The position numbers and the translations under genes are program-made. From contig CM064426.1 of assembly GCA_032690845.1 (NCBI GenBank), positions 74,636,403 to 74,700,402 on the forward strand: a stretch of 64,000 bases of DNA. The letters are read 5' to 3'. Every line of letters begins with the position of its first letter. The stretch's first letter is position 1. The notes beneath the pieces were generated by a model. That model was given only the letters and a program-made list of their open reading frames with translations. It ran no database searches and was not told the DNA's origin. Shown here piece after piece: positions 1 through 10,700 of this stretch. This DNA is from Eleusine coracana subsp. coracana. Its lineage: Eukaryota > Streptophyta > Magnoliopsida > Poales > Poaceae.

Positions 1-2514
1 TATAAGCGTAGGAATGATGGGGGTGATGAGGAAGTACCGAGTAAAAGGCATGGAGCTCCTAGGAAGGTGGTGTGGTATTTTCCTATCATTCCCTGTCTGA
101 AACGCTTGTTTGCAAACAGCAAGGAGGCCAAACTCCTTCGTTGGCACAAGGAAGGCCGAAAGAATGATGGAAAAATTCGGCATCCTACAGATTCAACTCA
201 ATGGCAAAACATTGATTCAGAATTCAAACCTTTTACCAAGGGAATAAGAAACATCAGGTTTGCACTGAGCACTGATGGGATGAATCCATTCGGTGAGTTT
301 AGTAGTGCTCATAGCACATGGCCGGTCGTATTGTCCATCTACAACCTACCACCTTGGCTCTGTACCAAGAGAAAGTACATCATGTTGACTATTCTGATTT
401 CTGGACTGAAGCAACCTGGCATCAATATCGATGTGTATCTTAGACCGTTGGTGGATGATCTCAAAGTACTATGGTCTCCAGGGGTTGAGGTATGGGATCA
501 GTTCAAGCGAGAATACTTCAAGCTACATGCCATGTTGTTGTGCACGATTCAAGATCTCCCAGCATTATATGCTGTGTCGGGGCAGAGTAAAGGAGGAAAA
601 GGATGTCATGAATGCTTGTATGACACCGAGAGTGTGTGGCTCCATAACTCAAAGAAGACGGTATATATGAGGAATCCACGTTTCCTGTCCAAGTCTCATC
701 CATACCGGTCTATGAAGGATCAGTTTGATGGCACAAAGGAGACTGGGTCAGCTCCGAGGCACTTCAGCGGGAAATATATTCATAATCAGGTCAAAAAATT
801 TGATTCTGTACTTGGAAAGAGGAAACGTGCTCCTAAAGTTGAAGAAAAGGATATCTGGAAGAAAAAGTCAATATTTTGGGAGCTCCCTTATTGGGAGTTT
901 TTAAGTATTTGACATTGCATAGATCTCATGCATATAGAAAGGAACCTATTCTTTAGTCTCATTGGTACCTTGCTGAACATGAAGGGAAAGACTAAAGATC
1001 ATGTAAATGCACGAGCTGACTTGAGGGATATGGGCTTGAGGCCCGAGCTTTGTTGCAAGGGTAATGATGGAGATCTACCCGTAGCCTGTATCACACTATC
1101 TAAGAAGGAGAAAAGACAACTATGTGAGTTTTTTAGAAGTGTTAAGGTCCCATCCAGGTCCCATCCGGTTACTCAGACAACATGGCTCTTCTCCGTGACA
1201 GATTTGAAATGGGTTGGTAAGATGAAGTCTCATAATTGTCATATCATATTGACTTCATTGCTTGCAGTCGGTATTAGAAACATTCTTCCCATTAATGTTC
1301 GAGAAGCTATTATGAGTCTGTGCTTCTTCTTCAATGCGATAGCTCAGAAGGTCATCGATCCATTATCACTAGATGCTCTAGAGAAGAACATTAGAGACAC
1401 TCTATGCCTTCTTGAGATGTATTTCCTGCCAGTGTTTTTTGATATCATGATCCATCTTCCCACACATCTTATAGAACAAATCCTCTACCTCGGGCCTATT
1501 TTCTTGCATAACATGTATCCATATGAGAGATATCTAGCAGTCCTCAAGTCATATGTAAGGAACACATCTCTTCCTGAGGGTTGCATTGTGCAAGGTTATT
1601 CTACAGAGGAAGTAGTTGAGTGGTGTGTTAATTACATTGACCCAGAAGAGCCTATCGGTGTACCAAAGTCCCCTCATGAGGGCAGGTTGGCGGGTAAAGG
1701 AACTATTGGTGCAAAGGCTATAACTCCTGATCGTAAATCTTATGAACAAGCTCATTTTGTTGTGCTGCAGCACATGAAGGAAGTTTCAGATTACATTGAA
1801 GAGCACAAGAGGTTGCTTCATCAAGAAAATCCAGAGAGGAACGAAGCATGGTTAGCACGACAACACATGAAGAAGTTTAATACTTGGTTCAGGGATCGAA
1901 TCAAGGAATTAGAATCAGAGAAGAGTGATTTGCTCTGTAAGCTTGCATCAGGGCCTATTTTCACAATCATGACATACCAAGCCTATGAAATAAATGGCTA
2001 CACATTTTATACAATTGCTTAGGACAAAAAGAGCACAAATCAAAATAGCGGTGTTCGTATTGATGCATATGACTTGGCGGAGAACAAGAGCCTGTACTAT
2101 GGTCAAATTGAGGGAATTTGGGAGCTCAACTATGGAACATTCAAGGTTCCTTTGTTTAAATGCCGCTGGGTACAAGGCACAAAGGGTGTCCAAAAGGATA
2201 AGTATGGGTTCACCACTGTTAACCTCAATCATCTTGGATACAAAGAGGAACCTTTTGTACTTGCAAAAGATGTGACACAAGTCTTCTATGTGATGGACAC
2301 TTGCAACAAGAAGCGTCAGGTGATACTTCCAGGAAAAAGGCGGATTGTTGGTGTTGAAAACGCCAAGGACGAAGACGAGTATAACCAGTTTGATGAAGTT
2401 CCACCATTTGCCACTTCAATCATGCCCCAGGTATTGCCAAGCGAGAAAACTCCGTATCTTCGAGCTGACCATAAAGAAGGAGTTCGCGTGGCAAAATGCA
2501 AAAAAAAAAGATGA
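1..2514 (+). pseudogene. CACTA transposase TNP2 (Transposase_21 / DUF4218 / DUF4216), 5'-truncated and with two internal stops
   Basis: One reading frame runs from base 1 to the stop at 2,514, interrupted only by TGA at 910-912 and TAG at 2,020-2,022. Domains in order: the tnp2 transposase core (about 1-910, with the landmark ALSTDGMNPFG), a DUF4218 region (about 930-1,700, with ILPINVREAI and PEGCIVQGY) and a DUF4216 region (about 2,050-2,420, with YYGQIEGIWEL and VFYVMD). Both stops fit C-to-T changes: TGA where relatives usually have Arg (CGA) before the HCIDLMHIE motif, and TAG where relatives usually have Gln (CAG) in TIAQD. No frameshift is needed. In an active element this protein binds the ends and moves the transposon. 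The N-terminus lies outside the window. Confidence 0.9.
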
Positions 2515-2565
2515 TTACTATGAATATAATCTTCACACTGTAAATATGTAATCCCAGCCTTGTAA

Positions 2566-3360
2566 AATTCCAGTCAGCAATTTACCACAAAGAAGGAGTT
2601 CGGGTGGTCTGTAGTTCGGGTCTGTAGGATGTAGCATTGGATCCTCTTATGGATTTCGTGAAGTTGGGAGAGGACGGCAAATTCCAGTCAGCAATTTACC
2701 ACAAGTTTCTCCATGCTGTCGTGAGTATTTCTTATCTCATGTCATCCATGTAATTATACATATTTCCTGTATTATTGGTGCTCTGGGATATGTCCTTTCT
2801 GTCAAATCTGAGCTCATTTTTTATTTGGCAAGCTCTGTTTATTTTTGCTCGTCTAACATGATGTCTGTTATTTAGTGCTTGTTCTTATGAGTTTTGTTCC
2901 GTTTGCAGGTTCATGCTACTGATTCTGTTGACCCATTGTTAGAGTTGCTTGGGCAGAAGTACTTCAAATATGCTGATATATATATATATATATTTGGTAT
3001 GCTCTGTCTGCTCTAATCGCTTCTTGAAATGTTCCTGCTGTATTTTTTTTGTTTTCCTTTGGTCAAAGCACTTGACATAAAACCAAACTGGATGAACATC
3101 TTGTAGCTTACAAAGGTCATATATGAACAGATATGTTCTCCAGAAGCTTGTGCTGCCTTGGTAGACTCATCGGTAGTGATACAACCGACTCCTTTGATTG
3201 ATTCTGTTGTTTGTTAATGGGACTGGCTTGTCAACCTGAGGACTAACACCTGTCAGTTTGCTTTCAGTTTCATGGACCCCCTTGAAGAGGAACAGCACCA
3301 ACGCTGCAAAGACAAGGACTGACAACAACAGCCAAGAGGAAGCTTAAAGCCAGCAAGAAG
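2566..3360 (+). other. Exon-like segments of unknown nature inside the CACTA element
   Basis: Two short coding-like segments can be joined by plausible splice sites: about 2,630-2,720 (reading MDFVKLGEDGKFQSAIYHKF, then GTGAGT) and about 2,909-2,980 (after TTTGCAG, reading VHATDSVDPLLELLGQKYFK). An 18-25 bp direct repeat, AATTCCAGTCAGCAATTTAC, occurs at about 2,568 and 2,681, and an AAAGAAGGAGTTCG motif is repeated near 2,473 and 2,588. I do not recognise the protein. It could be a second transposon gene or a captured host fragment. TA microsatellite at 2,977-2,993. Confidence 0.3.
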
Positions 3361-3639
3361 TGACTTGGATTTTGTGAATGTTTAGTTTATACTTCTTGGT
3401 GTAAAATGTTTACTTAGTTTTTTGGTTGGCTACCACTTCTTTTATAGTCAACACAGGTACTGAGTTTGTGCTTCTGTCATTGTGACATTGTTTTGAAGTT
3501 CAATGACAATTACTTTGTCAGTTTAAACTCATGATTGGGTGAGTACAGGATTTTAGGAGGGTGAGATTATTCCGGCCTTCCATTATATTTAGAAGCAGCA
3601 CTATATAGTTCTGTTAGGTATAATATGTCATTTAGAAAC

Positions 3640-3805
3640 TTTTTTTTTATCAAACTTTGAATACAAACTTTTTTCAAAAGTTATGATCAAACTTTTTTAT
3701 TAAACTTTGAATACAAACTTTCATCAAAATTTGTGATTAAACTTTTTTATTAAACTTTGAATACAAACTTTCATCAATAATTGTGATCAAACTTTTTTTT
3801 ATCAA
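3640..3805. repeat. AT-rich minisatellite, unit about 60 bp, about three copies
   Basis: The motif ATTAAACTTTGAATACAAAC followed by TTTCATCAA and a TGTGATCAAAC variant recurs about every 60 bp between 3,640 and 3,805, with substitutions between copies. It lies inside the CACTA element and has no coding potential. Confidence 0.7.
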
Positions 3806-4229
3806 ACTTATATTAATTATCTTTGCTTTTTAATCACACGTTTGACAACAAAAAGTTGATAAAAACTAAAAAAAAATGAATATGCGTGTCAGCGCAGCGC
3901 AGTGCCACAACTTCCCCAAGGTACCTCTCCAGCTATTGGTGTTGGCCGTTCGATTTGCATCGACGGCTCACAGCCACCACCCGCGTATACCTCTCCACCC
4001 TCGAGGGCAACTAGGGTTCCCATTCTCGCACTCGAGGCGCCGCCACCTGCGTACCTCTCCGCCCGCCGTTGTACGCACCAAAGCTCGGGTCCGTTCCTCT
4101 TCTCTTCCTTGGTGCTAGCAACGGGAGCTTGGGTCTGTTCCCCTTCTCTTCTCCCCATATCTGCCATGTTGACCATGTGTTTCCTGTACCCATGAGATTA
4201 GGAGCAACATCACGCACACGGGAGGTCAT

Positions 4230-4510
4230 CACTTGCAAGGACTAGCTAATGGAGGTTGCCGTCACGCAGATCATCACGGGAGTTCAGTTCATCTTCACGT
4301 TCGGCGAGATACCAGGAGATCAGGAGCTTGGGCAGACCATCGAGAGGAAGCACTTCACCTGCAAGGTCGCTGTCACGTAGACCATCAAGGGTCGTCACCT
4401 GCAAGGTCGGCGTCACGCAGACCATCGAGGGGAAGCAGTTCATCCTCACGTTCGGCGAGGTACAGTTACCCCATTTCCGTTCCCATCCCTCTCAGATCTA
4501 GTATTCCCCT
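4230..4510 (+). other. GC-rich segment with an imperfect internal duplication, unknown
   Basis: The stretch GTCACGCAGATCATC...TTCACGTTCGGCGAG near 4,260-4,308 recurs as GTCACGCAGACCATC...CTCACGTTCGGCGAG near 4,410-4,459. A weaker copy of the ACCATCGAG-GGAAG part lies between them at about 4,337-4,400. The right copy reads VTQTIEGKQFILTFGE and ends at a good splice donor (GAG/GTACAG), so this may be a 5' exon or a captured exon. No product recognised. GC content is much higher than in the flanking transposon sequence. Confidence 0.3.
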
Positions 4511-4723
4511 CTGCTCCCAGCTGTGATCTGATGTAGCTGTTGCTGAATTCCCAAATTTCCTCTGGCTTTCCCCATTTTTTTCTTGCTTCTGCTGTAATGA
4601 CTAGATGCGTTTTCCACAACACACAGTTGAGACTGATTCCACCTCAAGCGTAGCTAGATTGTGGGTGGCTAGAGTATCCAATACGGGTTCGATTTTGTTA
4701 TAAATGTCCTGCACGCTGCCTAA

Positions 4724-5420
4724 ATGTTATTGCATTCTGAAAACTTCTTTTGCATGTATAATATGTTTAAGTTCAGCTTTGGTGTTCCCTCTTTAATTTA
4801 TTGCTACTTTGTTGATGTTCTTGGCTTTTATATGCTGACTGGATTATTTCTTGCTGCAAGGTATATGACTCAAGAAGTAAAACAAATGAATGTGCCTGTT
4901 GTTTTTCTTGACCCTGAGTCGTTGGTGCTCTCTTACATTGACAAAAATAAAGATTTTGTGAGGAGTTATGTGGAAAAAGCACTAGTCTTGTCTAACTTTG
5001 CTAGAAAGGAATGGTTGATGTTTGCATGTAACACTGGTGGCCATTGAATTGCTGTGATTATGATCATCAAGTTTAGCACTGTCTGTTACATGGATTCCAT
5101 TGCAGACTATGAGTATGATGTTTCTATTTTGACCAGTGTGCTTGACGAGTGAGTATGATATTTCTATTTCTTGCATAATTCAGTTTCTGTATTTTTACTA
5201 ATTTGACAAAATGGTATGATTTCTATTTTATAATCCGCATGCATGTGTAGGGCATTCTCTAGATTCATGCAAGGAGATTCAAAAAGGAAGAAAGGAAGGA
5301 TTGAGCTACAACACCTGACCAAGTTTCCTGTACATATGATCAAATAGTTTCTTCTGATTGAAAATTCTCCATTACTTTATACTTATGTGTATGCTCTTGG
5401 GGACTGCAGTGCCACCAACA
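4724..5420 (+). pseudogene. Ulp1-like (C48 cysteine protease) remnant of the CACTA element
   Basis: The frame 4,724-5,047 ends in CNTGGH, then TGA (5,045-5,047), then continues in the same frame with IAVIMIIKFSTVCYMDSI. This matches the His-Trp core and the downstream Asp-Ser of Ulp1/SENP-type peptidases often carried by plant CACTA elements. The residue lost is the Trp after the catalytic His (TGG to TGA). Further exon-like parts follow: about 5,251-5,330 (RFMQGDSKRKKGRIELQHL, after TGTGTAG, before GTACAT) and about 5,410-5,430 (CHQQLPG, after ACTGCAG), where relatives approach the catalytic Cys. I could not find the Cys motif. Function in live elements is uncertain. Confidence 0.6.
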
Positions 5421-5939
5421 GCTCCCTGGTGAGACATGCTTTTTTAGCTATATTTTATAACAGTTTGCTTCTATTGTGCTATCTAGTGATAAGCATTTTT
5501 TGTTTGTACTTCCTATCCTATATTGTAAACATTGAAATCTTTTGGTCTGACATATAGTATGTAATATAATCATGTGAATCATTTACGTGGGTGCTGCATA
5601 GTGTAATAGTTAGAATCATCGGGTGTATGTTTTTTTTGTAGTTTTGGTCATTTTGATTTTATTTGCAACAGTAGTAGCTTTATTTATAGTTATGAGCAAG
5701 TGTTAATGTACTGTCAAGAATCACGGACATGGCATATGTGTTTAATTCTGGTTCATTATTGCTGAACTTATATGATAGATATTAGTCAATATTGAGATTC
5801 TGATATGGTGTCGAACTTTGAGATTGCAAAAATTGTGTAATGTACAACTAATCAGAAGATAGGTTTAGACTTAAGATATAATGACAAGATACATATTATA
5901 AAATGTGTCTTCCGTTTGTCTGAGTTTTTATTTGTTGGC

Positions 5940-5991
5940 TGTCTTCAACAGGAAGGACCACCTAGTGTCTTCAACAGGAAGGACCACCTAG
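5940..5991. repeat. Perfect 25-27 bp tandem duplication
   Basis: GTCTTCAACAGGAAGGACCA followed by CCTAG occurs twice back to back. It is immediately followed by the 70 bp minisatellite. Confidence 0.85.
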
Positions 5992-5994
5992 GAC

Positions 5995-6345
5995 TCATGC
6001 TGCTTCATTGTGCCCACACATGACTGACATTATCAATCATAATACTAACTTTATTTATCTACCAATTACATCTATCTACTTATGTTGCTTCATTGTGCAT
6101 ATACATGCCTAACATTATCAACAATAATGCTAACTGTATCTATCTATTCATGCTGCTTCATTGTGTCCAGACATGTCTAATATTATGAACAACAATGCTA
6201 ACTTCATCTATTTATTCATACTGCTTTATTGTGTCCAGACATGTCTAACATTATCAATAACAATGCTATAACTTCATCTATCTATTCGTGTTGCTTCATT
6301 GTGCTCAGACATGCCTATCATAATACTAACTGTATATATCTAGCT
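5995..6345. repeat. Minisatellite, unit about 60-70 bp, five copies
   Basis: Each unit begins near TGCTTCATTGTG, continues through a CAGACATGTCTAACATTATC-like core, then an AATGCTAACTTCATCTATC-like core. Five diverged units can be counted between 5,995 and 6,345. It lies inside the CACTA element. Confidence 0.8.
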
Positions 6346-6589
6346 TATAATTTGTTACATCTTTTCTACTATAATTCTTGTTTTGGTTTTGTTATTTCCA
6401 TCTAGCTCATACTATAAATTTTAATTCATGCATATTTTGCTGGAATGCTTACTATAAATTTTGTATATATATGGATATAGTTGGAACTAGATCATTTAAA
6501 CAAGTTTTGATTTATGCTACATTACAGCTAATGCTGCCAAGTCATAGAAGGTGCAGTAGAACCAGGAGACCTAGGTGCTAGGCATCAAC

Positions 6590-6765
6590 GTTTGAAGTCA
6601 TCGGAGATGCATTTTGATGCAAGTTTAACTTATGTAGCTGTGTAAATAGATTGCAAGTCATCGCAGGGTGCAACTTTAATTTATGTAGCTGTTAAAATAG
6701 ATTGCAAGTCATGAGAGATGCATTATGGTGCAACCTTCGTTTATTTAGCTGTTAAGTGATACTAG
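6590..6765. repeat. Minisatellite, unit about 60 bp, three copies
   Basis: The units share AAGTCATCGGAGATGCA, a GTGCAACTTTAATTTATG-like core, and TAGCTGTTAAAATAGATTGC. Three diverged copies lie just upstream of the CACTA subterminal repeats. Confidence 0.75.
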
Positions 6766-7015
6766 AGTTATGACATCTATATGTGGGTGATGCGGTCTAA
6801 CCAAAGATAATTTGTATTATGTTCATAACTATTGGTCTGAAATGTCAGGGAAATGTGGTCTGAAAATGTTATAGGCTTGAAGATTTGTAATATATGATGT
6901 GTTCTGTAAATTTGATTCATCTGCCTGAAATGTGTGATATTATTAGATGTGTCTTCTGTGAATATAAAATGGTGTAATGAGCTGTGATGTGGAATGGTGT
7001 CTTGTGCATGAGTAT

Positions 7016-7554
7016 TTGAGACGTGGTTTTCTAACCTGTCATCACCACAAGTATTAGCGACGTAGTTTTCATCTCCGTCACTATGTTTATTACAGACATG
7101 GTTTTCAAACCCATCATCAAAAGTATTAGCGACGTAGTTTTTGTCTCCGTCACTATGTTTACTAAAAGTATTTGCGACGCAAATTATGTCACCGTTACTG
7201 AATCTGAATATAGACGTAGTTTTTAGACACATCACTAAATGTATTAGCGACGAAGATTCTATCATTGTCACTGTAACTACTATAGACGCGGTTTTTTAGA
7301 CCCGTCACTAATGGTATTAGCGACGTAGATTCTATCATCGTCACTCTATCTATTATAGACGTTGTTAATTACCCGTCTCTATAGCTATCTATAGACGGGA
7401 TTTCATTAACCCATCACTAAAAGGGTGATATTTAGAGACGGTTAAAGTCTGTTGCTAAAGATAGACCTTTAGTGACACATTACGGGTGACGGTTGGATTT
7501 GCCGTCACTAATTGTGATATTTACCCGTCACTAATTACCCGATCTGAAGTAGTG
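7016..7554. repeat. CACTA subterminal repeat field and 3' terminus
   Basis: Motifs TATTAGCGACG, CCGTCACTA, TAGACG and ACCCGTCACTAA recur in both orientations every 20-60 bp up to the terminus GAAGTAGTG at 7,554. In this family such repeats are the binding sites of the element's DNA-binding protein. That role is inferred from the family, not shown here. Confidence 0.75.
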
Positions 7555-7557
7555 TTT

Positions 7558-8240
7558 ATTCTCTGATCATTTGCTTATGGGAGAATTGCTCAAGCCATCT
7601 TCATTGTTGTCATCTTCATTTTTCGGACAATCTTGACGACTTCATGTTTTTAAGCATTGAAGCATATGTCGGTTTGTTCTATGAGTTGTGAATCTTGATT
7701 AATGTTGCACTAATGAGATATGATCCAACTTCTCAATGCTTGCTTAATGATCCACCAAACCAATGATTGGAAGATTCTTCTTGATGAATAATGGAGGCTC
7801 CCTTGAGTGTTTATCCCAATCAACCATCCAAAAACTGAACTTGCTTCATGAAGAACATCGTGATATCCAAGTGAATGATGTATAATTGTTGGTTGGTGAA
7901 AGGTACAAAAGACCAACCACTATTATGTTTTCATCATCAATCATCCTATATTTCCTTCAATCGTCACATCCAATCCTCAACTGATGCAGGAAAAACATTA
8001 GAGAGATCAGAGAGATACCTAATAATATGAAGTTGTGCCGATCACTCAAATATCCTGCTGTCTAACTGAGGCCTCTCATCCAAAGATCTCCAATCCTTTT
8101 GCTGCTCCTCATTGGGTTGTTCTAAAGAAATCTGCTTTGTCTTCTTCCTATACCGACGCTTTGTTGATTCTTCTAAGCCGCCACTTGAGCAAATATGTGG
8201 CTGAGACCTGTTCTATTGTGTCGGGCATCAAACTATCTTT
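7558..8240. other. No gene seen between CACTA element and cox3 copy
   Basis: The sequence is unstructured and moderately AT-rich, with no convincing exon or repeat. An inverted similarity of GATTGGAAGATT/AATCTTCC-like words is too short to call. Confidence 0.5.
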
Positions 8241-8242
8241 GC

Positions 8243-8548
8243 AATGGCACCTACGGTAGAGATCGGAGGTATTTGGCCCCCAAAAGGGATTGGGGTTTTA
8301 GATCCTTGGAAAATCCCTCTTCTTAATACCCCTATTCTCCCTTCATCTGGAGCTGCCGTAACTTGGGCTCATCATGCTATACTCGTGGGGAAGGAAAAAC
8401 AAGCAGTTTACGCTTTAGTAGCAACCGTTTCACTGGCCCTAGTATCCACTGGCTTTCAAGGAATGGAATATTACCAAGCACCCTCCACTATTTCGGATAG
8501 TATTTATGGTTCTACCTTTTTCTTAGCATCTGGCTTTCATGGTTTTCT
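8243..8548 (+). pseudogene. cox3: Nuclear copy of a mitochondrial cox3 fragment (NUMT)
   Basis: The translation from 8,247 contains APTVEIGGIWPPKGIGVLDP, SSGAAVTWAHHAIL and FQGMEYYQAP, the middle of plant mitochondrial cytochrome c oxidase subunit III. About 100 codons remain open, with several substitutions against the conserved plant protein as I know it (for example Lys in DPWKIP where Glu is usual). Homology starts abruptly at GGCACCTACGG and stops after GGCTTTCATGGTTTT. Both protein ends are missing, and a nuclear transposon-like element begins about 60 bp downstream, so this is an insertion and not an organellar contig. Confidence 0.88.
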
Positions 8549-8609
8549 CCATATGGCGAAGGAACGTTGTTGTTTGCGAGGTCTCCATCATTTACATGAC
8601 TCATGCGTA

Positions 8610-10063
8610 GCATCTCCAAGAGCTCCCCAATAACTATCCCTAAATCAAAATAATGGGATTTGATGAAAAAAATACTTCTCCAATAGCTTCCTTAAACACC
8701 TCTCTATTTTTATTAACTCCCTAAATCATCCTCAAACGTAGGTAAAACAAGGAAACAAATTGGGATCCCCGATCCCACTCCTCCACGTTGGCGGCAAACT
8801 TCGCGCCGTCCGCCAAAGTCTGAACCCGCCCAGCCTCTTGCCCGTGGCCACGCCGCACCGCCTCGCCGTTTCCCTGGGGTGGTCCCGTGCGGCGCTGTCT
8901 TGCTGCTCCCTCCGCCGAGACGCTCGCTCATGCCCCGCTGCACTGCCTCGGTCGTCCGCCTCTCTCCCGTCGCACCGTCTCCCTCGTGCCCCTGCAGCGC
9001 CGCCTTGCCTCTCGTCATTGTTTATAGTTTTGCAGCGCCTTGAGCAAACCCCGTGACTTATCTTCTTGCAGAATTGGTGGAACGCGATCGTTGTCCGAGC
9101 AGCAGGAAGCCATGGTAGTTTCATGGACCTGGTGAACGCCTAATCGTCTCACTCCCCGTTTGCCCCCTTTCTGGTAGGTCTGGACCTCCTCTCCTTGTGT
9201 TCATGCATCAGAACACTACCCTCTTACACCCTGCTTAGATGCACACCTGGATTCCCTGCAGATTTTCGTGAATGCCTTGGACGCCAGTGTTTGCGAGTTG
9301 GTGAACCAAAGCCGCCAGGACTGCCTCGACGCCGCTGTTCGCCTGGTTCTAGTGAGCTTTCTACCACAACAAGTTTAGTTCCCGTATCTTGGACGTGATC
9401 AACACCTTCCATCTAAGACGCAGATCAAATCTATGCACAGGTTCTCTGGAACGTTGTGGTTGTCATCGTTTGTGTTGTCATGTGTTAGAGGAGAAGCTGT
9501 TTTTGTCACAGTGGCAAGGATCTTCTTCGTCCACCCTTTTCTGGTGAGCCACTCTCAGATCCCTACTCTGTTCGTCAATACCCAGTATGATCTGCCTCTT
9601 GTGGCTAAAAGTTGGATTTGGATCTTAAGCAGAAACCTTGGAATGCTGCTCTTGCCACTCTCTGAGTTGCCGTGTTCACAAGCTGAGGAAGCCAAGAGCT
9701 AGTCCGATGTTGCCTGATCAACGCCGAGCACCTACGCCTGATGATCAACACCAAGGACGGTGCGCGAGGGATTGTCGCCATACTGCTGCACGGGCCAAGG
9801 AACGGCAGCCCGGTCGTCCGGCTACGGTAGAAGTGATCGCCTTAGCAGGCTGCGGCAGCAAGCGGCACGCATAGGCTACGACCTTGCTCAACTTGACAGA
9901 AAATTTTAATAGGCCTCAACTGACATGGCCCAATTTAAATTAGTATCTATACACTTTTAGGGGAATTGTTGGAGGAGAACGAATATTTTGGTCCCAATAG
10001 ATTTTGGATTGTCCCTAAAATGAGTCTTTTGGGGTGAATTTTTAGGGAAGCTCTTGGAGATGC
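8610..10063. mobile_element. Inverted-repeat DNA element, 1.45 kb, with GC-rich cargo
   Basis: The left end GCATCTCCAAGAGCTCCCC (8,610) is mirrored by GGGAAGCTCTTGGAGATGC (ending 10,063): 15 identical outer bases, one mismatch, then CCC. Both ends are flanked by TA, which could be a 2 bp target duplication (Tc1/mariner style) or part of the repeat; I found no longer duplication. The interior (about 8,760-9,880) is far more GC-rich than its surroundings and has several open stretches on both strands plus splice-like sites. This suggests captured host exons rather than transposase. No protein recognised. Confidence 0.6.
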
Positions 10064-10139
10064 TATTATTGGACTCGGTATGAGGGAGATACGGCCTTTT
10101 GACTGAAGGTACATCAGGCTGTCTCACAACAAATCTGAA

Positions 10140-10700
10140 TTAAATTCGAACTTTCTAAATATTCAAACTCTATGTTTGGAATGACTTGAATCCGTGTCTA
10201 ACATCAAAAGGAAGTTTGGAAACCCACAGATAAGGTGCATATGATACTCCAATTCCATATTTGAAGGTATGTTTGGAATGACTTAAATATTCAAACTTTC
10301 TAAATGTTTGGAAACCCACAGATAAGATGCATATCATACTCCAATTCCATATTTGCATCAAACTTCCAATTGGTTGCAATCCTCGGGAGATACTCAAACA
10401 GCCTGCACAGCGTCGCTTGTTTTGGACATAAATCCTTGTACAAAGATCCAAATAAGATGAGGTTTAAACCGTTGGAAACTAGACTCAATGCTCTTTCATA
10501 ATATCAACATTGTAGGCCTTGAAATCCTCTGTATGGTCACGCACATCTTCTTGAAGTCAGTGGAGAGAATATCAACTTTTTTCATGTACGCATCCACCAT
10601 GTCTTCAATATTTACATTTGAAATCTTTACTCTTCATGGAAAATACTCCTCAATCTTTTATCCCAATATCTATTGCTGTAAACAAGACAAAATCCTCACG
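10140..10700. repeat. Local direct duplication in non-coding, retrotransposon-like DNA
   Basis: A block of about 50 bp beginning GTTTGGAAACCCACAGATAA and ending CTCCAATTCCATATTTG is present at about 10,214-10,263 and 10,306-10,356. The phrase TATGTTTGGAATGACTT is also repeated (10,171 and 10,268). No gene seen. Confidence 0.65.

Larger units (their letters stand above)
1..7554 (+). mobile_element. CACTA (En/Spm) transposon, 3' part; 5' end outside the window
   Basis: The segment opens inside a TNP2-type transposase frame and ends at 7,554 in the sequence GATCTGAAGTAGTG, the complement of a CACTA terminus (CACTACTTCAGATC). Before that end, about 7,020-7,540 is a field of short direct and inverted motifs such as GTCACTAA and TAGACG, as expected of CACTA subterminal transposase-binding repeats. 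The order transposase, protease-like gene, minisatellites, subterminal repeats, terminus fits one large autonomous-type element read left to right. The 3 bp after the end are TTT; the matching target duplication would lie left of the window. The coding parts carry several stops, so this copy is probably dead. Confidence 0.85.

Noticed and set aside
5995..6345. CRISPR-like array
   Set aside because: The 60-70 bp units are contiguous and diverged, without unique spacers, and the DNA is plant nuclear.
8244..8633. A functional nuclear cox3 gene
   Set aside because: Both ends of the protein are missing, there is no targeting peptide or promoter, and the last codons are unrelated sequence.
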